This document shows positions 57,157 through 64,000 of a DNA stretch of 64,000 nt, piece by piece. Numbering within the stretch: the first letter of the stretch is position 1; every line of letters starts with the position of its first letter. The notes under the pieces were generated by a model. The model searched no databases and was not told the DNA's origin. It worked only from the letters and a program-made list of their open reading frames with translations. The DNA lies in NCBI GenBank assembly GCA_950295325.1, contig OX485806.1, positions 33,108,001-33,172,000 on the forward strand. Reading direction: 5' to 3'. This DNA is from Polytrichum commune (lineage: Eukaryota; Streptophyta; Polytrichopsida; Polytrichales; Polytrichaceae). The translations under genes and the position numbers were made by a program.

Positions 57157-57591
57157 AAGGAGAGAGAGAGAGAATTATCGTATACAAGTATACCTCTCAT
57201 CCGTCCAACATAAGAAACTTGACCCCCTATAGGTTTGTTGCCGATGCATCTCAAATGATCTTGAGTAGACTGCTTTTGGGACTTTGAGGCTACTTTTGGT
57301 GTCAAATGAAGAAAATAAACAACCTACCTCTGGGTTGCATACTATTTCATTTTTTTTAATCGTGATAGATACTGCACTGCCCCCCTCATGCATTGTTGAA
57401 CATGAAAGCCCCCGAGGACAGACTTCAACAACTCTGATTGGTTGAAGGAATGGTGGTATGCCATGCCCATAAAACGTACTAATACACTCCGAAATACGTG
57501 GGGTGCCTTGCACAAAGTAAGGATACCTCAAATCACAAAAGACAAAGTCAGCTTGGGACTTTTTGGATGGATGAATGAGAGGTAAGATATG

Positions 57592-57619
<28 letters not shown>
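57157..57619. mobile_element. fold-back MITE (GAGGGAATTATYGTATAC family), copy 6, expanded
   Basis: The left end GAGAGAGAATTATCGTATAC, then TACCTCTCATCCGTCCAACA, is matched by an inverted right part (TTGGATGGATGAATGAGAGG). The right terminus has become a (CT)14 microsatellite (about 57,591-57,619). About 200 bp of unrelated DNA lies inside. Confidence 0.6.
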
Positions 57620-57622
<3 letters not shown>

Positions 57623-57624
57623 TG

Positions 57625-58335
57625 CCTGCTGATCACACCGGCCAGTTTTGACACCATCCGTCACCATTTCACGACTGGAACCAAACAGAAAGTTTAGTGA
57701 GATTGGGGCACGATTTGGATTGTCCAATGTTTAATTTGGAAAACCAAGGTGTGTGTAAAAGAGAGAGGAAAACACCACAAGTTGCATAGAGTTGGTTATA
57801 ATTGATTACGGCCACAAGCTACATATTGAAAGAGGTGGGGTGGTGTTATAGGCCTGGCCCCAGCAACAGTGGTGATACAGGGGCCGAGATTACAGCTGAC
57901 TCCTGGGCCCCATCCCCACCCCCATCCAGACTACCCTAACCTAGGTGCTAACTTTAATAAGAAGTTGGCCCCCCACCCCTCCCCTTCTGGCATACCCTAA
58001 CTAATAACCATCTACTAAACATATGTGTTTTTTAAGTAGTGGCTCATATGGCCCCCTCCTTTATAATTGGACATCCCCATGTAAGTAACTAACTTAAGCC
58101 AAGCGTTTCAACGACGAGGGGCGGGGGCTAGAAAGTTGGCCCATCATAACTAACTCGAAGTGGGTTCCAAATTAAAAGTTCTAACAAACAAGAAGAGCCT
58201 TTTGGCCGCCCTACTAAGTTCCATCTTTGCTTCCCTTGCATGGGCCCCCACATTGAACCCCACCCCAAGACGTGCGCATGGTTGGGAATCGGTGGACCCA
58301 TTAGGGTAGGATTTTCTTAACTATGAATGTGAATT
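57625..58335. other. intergenic DNA, nothing recognised
   Basis: CCCC-rich words occur near 57,900-57,990. There are no domain-bearing frames. Confidence 0.4.
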
Positions 58336-58343
58336 ATACTTGA

Positions 58344-58632
58344 CATAACATTATTCATAACCATAACAATGTTTTGTGTGCTGACAATATTTCATAGAAA
58401 ATAACATTATTCATAACCATAACAATGTTTTGTGTGCTGACAATATTTCATAGAAAATTTCCTGATATCCCCCACATCCGGTCTGAATGTGGGGATATCA
58501 AGGAATATTCTGTAGAATATTGGCAGTCCACATATATTCTCACATTCAGTTTGAATGTGGGAAATATCAAGAAAAATTCCGTGGAATATTGTAAGTCCAC
58601 AGAGCATTGTTATGGTTCTGAATAATGTTATG
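58344..58632. mobile_element. palindromic MITE (CATAACATTATTCA family), copy 2, with duplicated end
   Basis: Begins CATAACATTATTCATAACC and ends with its inverted copy TTCTGAATAATGTTATG. The first ~57 bases (TAACATTATTCATAACCATA through TTTCATAGAAAA) occur twice in tandem. The interior carries two GAATGTGGG-type boxes. The copy at 41,230 is the simple form. Confidence 0.8.
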
Positions 58633-58639
58633 AAAGCAA

Positions 58640-58957
58640 CCATTGACTCAACCACGACATAAGATCATTGTTGCCTACCGCACCTCGAACTATAGACTTG
58701 CCATTGAAACCAGGCAATGGATGAGTATCTCAATTTCTAAAGACACTAGACTATGTCGTTTTTGTTCTTATAATGCAGTTGAAAATGAGGCATATTTCGT
58801 GTTGGGGAGTCCCATGTACAACCCCGTTAGAGATAAGTTTCCATCACCATTTGAGAACATATTTCCAGGGAACCTCAAGTCTTTCTTTCAATTGAACCAA
58901 AACGAGTTAATAGTAGCCTCTATCTCATGGGGGGGCTACCACACTCCGCCACTCTAG
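58640..58957 (+). pseudogene. LINE C-terminal fragment with Cys/His motif
   Basis: A 104-codon frame reads RTSNYRLAIETRQW, then DTRLCRFCSYNAVENEAYF and SPMYNPVRDKF. It matches the C-terminus found in many LINE polyproteins (HRLLIETGRW, then C-FC---VEDE-HFL--CP-Y---R). The third Cys/His position is partly lost (GSP in place of CP). No upstream reverse transcriptase is attached. Confidence 0.72.
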
Positions 58958-59039
58958 AGAATACACTGGTCTAAAACCATCGTGATGTACTTTTAGTCCC
59001 ATTAGCCTTTTCGGCTTCTGAGACTTTACAATCAATTTT

Positions 59040-59345
59040 ACTTCATTAGAGTTATTTGTAAAGTAAAGGAGACGAAACCATGGGTTCAGTCCCAAACCTT
59101 GTGTTTATGAGAATTATCACAAAGTCACCCATGTTTTCTTAATGCTTAAATTATCATACACAAAAAGTGGTGCCAATTGTTAAAAATAAACTTTCTAGCT
59201 CGTCTTATTAGGATGGGTGGGCCAATCTAACTTTGCATAGGTTGATATGGGATTTAGGATGACGGGTCCCATGCACATGCCATGTTTTAGATCTTAAAAC
59301 GCTCTCAAAGTTTGAGAGATGGAAAGAGGAGGTCCTAAAAATATG
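59040..59345 (+). repeat. repeat shared with 44.3-44.6 kb (LINE-associated)
   Basis: Matches 44,325-44,560 in order. The phrase AGAGTTAT-CGTAAAGT...AACCATGGGTT also recurs at 63,428-63,462, so the family has at least three copies here. Confidence 0.55.
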
Positions 59346-59349
59346 ATAT

Positions 59350-59732
59350 ATGGGGAAAACAAATCATAAGCTTGAGAGTCAATCAAAACACAAGCAGACA
59401 AATGAAATGAAATTGATTTTGAAGTCTAGCAAGTCAAAAAAGGCTAATGAGAATGTGTGTGTGTGCGCCAAATGAAGGTGATGTGCTTGCATTGGAGGCG
59501 AATTTTGACAAATTTAACCCGTGCCTTACAAGGAGGGCTAATAAGGACCTCAACATTTTCTTCAGAAATGCATGCGGTGAAGCCTCTTATTGTGTTTTGT
59601 TAGAGTTTGTTTCCGAATTTCTTTCTCATTGTGTACACCTAATAGAATCCTCCATTATCTTGGTGCCAATATCATTTTGGAATCCAATCTCTCTATATGA
59701 CCCTCAATTTTTCTTGTTTACAAAACTTATAA
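59350..59732. other. intergenic DNA, no gene recognised
   Basis: A 109-codon + frame (59,447-59,776) runs into the SINE and has no recognised domain. Confidence 0.35.
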
Positions 59733-59747
59733 TTGGAAAAATACCAA

Positions 59748-60115
59748 GGCACCACGGGCCTTGGCTTGGTGGTTAGGCTCATGGCCCCCAATGAGGAGGT
59801 TGTGGGTTCTATTCCCCATGCCGGCGTGGTGCTCACCACCTTAGTCCACCCAACTATGGTGGGGGGTCCTTGGACCTTGTTGTATGGGTACCTCAAAGTC
59901 CTTTGGGGGGATACCATGTCCGGTATCTTCAAGGCACTAGTGGCTAGCTAGGAACTAGTATAGTGTGTCACTATAGTGTCCATCCTCGAAAGGGGAGAGT
60001 AGTATTGTCCCAGTGTCCCCTTGTCCAGTGGCCATCGGGTTCATTGGCATTACGAACGGACACTTTATTCACGCCGGCCCCTTGCTAAAAAGGGACCGGA
60101 GTTTCTCTTCTTCTC
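59748..60115 (+). mobile_element. tRNA-derived SINE, apparently full-length (368 bp)
   Basis: Flanked by a perfect 15-bp target duplication TTGGAAAAATACCAA (59,733-59,747 and 60,116-60,130). The 5' head has a pol III A-box (TTGGCTTGGTGG, 59,761-59,772) and B-box (GGTTCTATTCC, 59,805-59,815), 32 bp apart, as in tRNA genes. The 3' end is CT-rich (TTTCTCTTCTTCTC) with no poly-A tail. The perfect duplication suggests a recent insertion. Confidence 0.93.
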
Positions 60116-60130
60116 TTGGAAAAATACCAA

Positions 60131-60335
60131 TGTTCTTGGCATGATTAGTATTCCCCTTTCAAGCATGTTATGCAACTAACATTTTTGACCAATCAAACCA
60201 AAGTATGAAGAGAGTTCACTACATGCATAAATTTCAATTAGTTTTTCAAGATTTTTCTTAAAGATAATTTGTTCAAGGTTACTTTAAGATAGATCCCTCA
60301 CTACATCATCATGCCACCTCCCCACAACCACACTA
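60131..60335. other. spacer, nothing recognised
   Basis: AT-rich DNA between the SINE and the LINE. Confidence 0.4.
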
Positions 60336-60339
60336 CACT

Positions 60340-62100
60340 AGTATATCCCAAACAAAACACACATAAAGCACTCTAAACAAAATAATGCCTCATATTCACC
60401 CCTCCTCCCCCCTCTTAGATATGTACATTCTGCTACAAAACCCACACCAACCTTTAAAAACCCAAACCCAAAACCAAAACCAAAACCAAAAGGATAAGCT
60501 ACCACATGGAACAACTCCAACCTTGTCCTACTAGATGGAGACATATCACTCAACTTGGTTCCGATACCCTCAATTCTTAAACAAATGCCCAAAGCCTTCA
60601 AACAAAGACAATCCCAATACTACATAGAAAACACCACAACCCTAAAAAAATTGAATACAAACATCTTGCCAACATATTCCTACCCATTATACAATCCTCC
60701 CCCAACCATCCAATCCCCAACCCAATCTCGCAAAACGCACACAACTACTACATATACATTCAATACAACACATCCTCTACATATTAATTGTGTCTATGAG
60801 GCCCACCTTAGCACAATGTGACCAAGTACTTCAAAATGGATTCCCATCACGATTTTTCACTATCCTAAGATGTCTTAAATTGCTCCCATACCCAATAGAC
60901 CCCATCACTACCCCATGCTCAATACAATCAAGACATATATACCTACATCACACAAACCATCTAAAAAAGCATCAAACCCACTCTAGACTCAATAGTACAA
61001 CAATTCCCAAACTATCCAAAACAATTCATCTAAGAAGCACTAAGAATATTGGATCCAATAGTTGGCTTTTCCACAACACACAACATCCCCACAAACGCCC
61101 ACCACCCCCCACCACCCACACAAACATACATACCCATACATACTCAGACCCAATTACATGCACCACATGGAATTGTGGCCACCTTAGCACTAGTCTCCAA
61201 GATATCCACTAGCTCAACACCGCCAACAACACACCCGTGCTATTGATTTGTATACAAGAAACCAAAACCCCTAAAGACAAATCCAAAAGATTCATAGATT
61301 CACAATTCCCATCATACAAATTCCTACAAAACAACACCTTAGATGTCCAAACATGCCTAAGAAAACCATACATCCAATAAGCACCCACTAGGGGTGCCTC
61401 ATCACTATAATACAACAATCAATTGCCTTCTCAGGATCCATCACTAAAATCGTAACCCCACTCAAACTGACCCCATACTTATAGATCATCACAATATCCA
61501 ACAAGCCCCTCACCCCTACCCTCCTAATCCACATTTATATGCCATCACACGAAGAGAACATACCACTAATTACCACTATACAAACAACAATAAAACAAAC
61601 ACTTAACACACACCCCACCCACATCACACTTCTAGTGTGTTACTTCAATAGAGATATTCTCCTCACAGGAGGACAAACCCTACAAACCACCACATCACCA
61701 ACACAAAACATATAAAGAACGACATACATTCACTGAAATAATACAACTAACAAGTACAAATCTCCAACTCAACCTAGGCCATTTCCCAATCAATCTACAA
61801 TTTCAACCCTACTTTCTAGTCCGGAGACCCCCCACAAAACCAACCAACCCTCCCATCCAATACACTTACCCCATACCATAGTAAAACATGAACGCATTCC
61901 TCATCAAATTCAATGAGCTAAACCTCACAAACATTCTCCAACTTACAAGCCTTCTCAATGAAAACACACTCCTACCCCAAGACAAATGGGTCAATGCACA
62001 TGAATAAATCAATCACATAATACAATCCATTAGTGATTGCGCTATACATTCGAGGTCAACTTTCAAGTAGTCTAAAGGTTAAAGAAATGATAAGATTATA
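60340..62100 (+). pseudogene. LINE 5' portion: ORF1-like region and endonuclease domain
   Basis: The + strand is strongly A- and C-rich and poor in G for ~1.7 kb. About 60,550-61,140 has basic, Asn/Thr-rich frames as in a LINE first ORF. From 61,161 it reads TTWNCGHLSTSLQDI, then LICIQETKTPKDKSKRF and FPSYKFLQNNT. Near 61,635 comes LVCYFNRDILL (usual form LVGDFNAHH). These are the N-terminal and metal-binding motifs of the apurinic endonuclease domain of LINEs. Stops and frameshifts break it. No reverse transcriptase follows before the Stowaway-type element at 62,177. Confidence 0.72.
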
Positions 62101-62176
62101 CTAAAATGGGTAACTCCTTGTGCTAAACATAGCATTAACCATCAACAAGAAGTTTTCCTCCTTTTCCAATTTGGTA

Positions 62177-63298
62177 CTCCCTCTATTTCAAAATAAAAGT
62201 TACTTTTGGACATAAATTGCATTACGAAATACACGGGTAGATCACTTAGTGCATTTTAAAAACGACGTGCGGCATAATATAGAGAGGATTTAAATCATTT
62301 GAAATAAAAATTATAAAGGAATTCCAAATAATGAAGGGGCCATTAAATGTAGACAATCCCATTATAAGTAAGTTAGATGGACATAAAACGTGGGCCATTA
62401 TCTTTTTGTAAAATGAATATAGGGGCTAAAGATAAGGATCCTAGAAGGTATGTTTAGTATGGTATGTAAATGGGTTTAGGACTTACGGGGATGGATGATA
62501 ATTGGGATTTCCGTCTGTCCACCCTAAATTGTAAATTCTAAACATGCTTTACTATGCTATGTGTTTTTGGTCACTTGCATTGCAATGACCGCTATGGTAT
62601 TTGTGTTGGCATCTCCTATGTGTTTTCATCATAATAGTGTTTGCAATGGTATTACTGTTTGCACCCTTTTTTGTTTCCATGCTTTCCCTCAACACTCGTC
62701 AATTGCATTAGGAAGTAGATTAGCTTTTATTACTTAAAAGGAATATAGAGTACAAAAAATTGTAGTGACTTGGACAATAAAAGTAATGGAAGGGTGCAAA
62801 CAAATGGGTCATTTTGAAATTTAAGTAATTATAGGGAGGCTTTAATTCAACCCTTGAAGGTAAATAGCCCCAAAACCAAAAAAATCCACAGCCGCACGTG
62901 GTGCACAAAAATGCCTTAGAGTGATCTACCTGTGACGAAATAAAAGTTACATTTGGTGAAATTTCTCTCAAACTTTGTCAAACAAACTGGAATGTTGCCA
63001 AATACAATGAAAAAGTTGTTATTGACGAACTACCAAGTCAAATAATAGTTTACACTTGTTTAACAATTGATATTTGGACTCGACGGCGTCGACGCACATC
63101 AACGCCGTTTTATGTGTGAGATCAATCGGTGTCAATCGTTAATGGCGATGAATAGGTGTTACTATGGACACCCCTAGCTTGCTGGAAAGTGCTTAGTGAG
63201 AGCTATGCAGCGCACACAATTTTGTGCTAAAAGTGCGAAAAAGGACCTTAAGCCCACAGATTTCCTAAAACGTAATTTTGATTTTGAAACGGAGGGAG
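62177..63298. mobile_element. Stowaway-type (Tc1/mariner) element, 1,122 bp
   Basis: Left end CTCCCTCTATTTCAAAATAA, right end inverted (CTCCCTCCGTTTCAAAATCA), TA on both sides (62,175-62,176 and 63,299-63,300). CTCCCTCCGTTTC is the classic Stowaway terminus. No transposase is visible. Internally, AAATAAAAGTTACATTTGG near 62,939 repeats the sub-terminal sequence. Next to it, 62,750-62,935 matches the repeat inside the hAT element at 32.4 kb, so another element may be nested here. Confidence 0.85.
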
Positions 63299-63301
63299 TA
63301 C

Positions 63302-64000
63302 TAGTTAAGAATTGGAATAGTGGGAAGCCTATAAGGAGGGTTGCCTAGAAGCTTCCCCAAACTTCAAGCCACCGCATTTACAATTGCCACTTCCCATTGT
63401 GCTACTAATAAAACTCAAGATTCAATAGAGTTATCCGTAAAGTCCCTCAAAGAGCGAGGGAACCATGGGTTTGAACCTTTTTTGAGAGAACTTTCTAGTA
63501 ACCCTTAACTTTCTAAGAGGCCATTTCTTGACTTATGAATTTTTGAAGGCATACTCATCCAAAAGGAAGGTGTTAGGAGGGTCACAATTGGTATCATTGT
63601 GTTCCTCATGAAAGTTTCTTGGCAATGATGTCGATCTCATTCCAATATATAAAGATGGGTGTTTGTGATAAAAATTTAAAGTTAAGAATGAACTATGTTA
63701 TCCGTTTGTTGATAAATGACTAAATATTGTATCTCCATATTATTTTGACTAAAAATTATCAGTTTTTTATGGACTTTTTTTCCTACCTCGAAGTGTATAT
63801 TTATCTTTAATATAAGCTTGAAAGTTTAGAATATAATTCTATTGCATATATTTATCACAATTTCTTGAATTCTAATGATTTTAAATCGATTATGAGCAAT
63901 TTCTAAAAAGTATCCAATATTGTCAACATATTGATGTGATCTTAAAAATCATCAGCAACATCTCTTCTTTAGGTATAATAAAGAATTGCGCTCTAAAAAG
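63302..64000. other. intergenic DNA, nothing recognised
   Basis: Apart from the short repeat at 63,428-63,462 shared with 59.05 kb, the sequence is AT-rich and featureless to the end of the window. Confidence 0.4.

Noticed and set aside
59447-59776. 109-codon frame as a gene
   Set aside because: It runs across the target duplication into the SINE, and its composition is unremarkable.
59748-59830. Functional tRNA gene
   Set aside because: The pol III boxes are present but the cloverleaf is not maintained, and the unit is bounded by a retrotransposition duplication.

Overview
This is a window of nuclear DNA from a land plant with a large, repeat-rich genome. Evidence: one spliced gene of a plant-specific family with GT-AG introns; plant-type transposons (Ty3/gypsy, hAT, PIF/Harbinger-like and Stowaway-like MITEs, LINEs, a tRNA-type SINE); and long AT-rich stretches whose old elements look decayed, consistent with methylation-driven C-to-T change. 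I cannot name the species. A fern, lycophyte or gymnosperm is as plausible as a flowering plant.

The only convincing host gene is on the + strand at 47,698-51,808. Its five exons join into a 494-residue protein with an N-terminal bHLH-MYC_N (LONESOME HIGHWAY-like) domain. Such proteins are often mis-titled 'WNK kinase-related'. It has a long GA-rich leader from about 46.1 kb, two short upstream ORFs and a 3' region with AATAAA at 52,080. The 3' end of its last intron holds five tandem copies of the intron/exon boundary. Three keep an AG acceptor and all three join in frame.

Layout. 1-2.4 kb: nothing recognised. 2.4-7.7 kb: decayed gypsy element (gag, RT, RNase H, integrase) split by an 882-bp hAT-type element with an 8-bp target duplication. 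8.6-10.2 kb: two ~395-bp direct repeats. 11.4-12.7 kb: minus-strand 3' end of a LINE with RNase H. 12.9-20 kb: several MITEs, then a ~226-bp tandem array. 20-30 kb: mostly featureless, with scattered repeats. 30.7-33.4 kb: a hAT element with both ends and a perfect 8-bp duplication, carrying only the transposase C-terminus plus unrelated, GC-richer DNA. 33.7-45.9 kb: dense MITEs, including an inverted pair of 421-bp TA-flanked elements. 46-53 kb: gene island. 55 kb: a ~105-bp minisatellite. 55.8-58.6 kb: fold-back elements and CT repeats. 58.6-62.1 kb: LINE fragments and a SINE with a perfect 15-bp duplication. 62.2-63.3 kb: a Stowaway-type element.

Most of the DNA is therefore successive layers of nested transposons around one conserved gene. 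Element boundaries are base-accurate where a target duplication is given, and approximate elsewhere. Family assignments come from reading the sequence, not from a database search.
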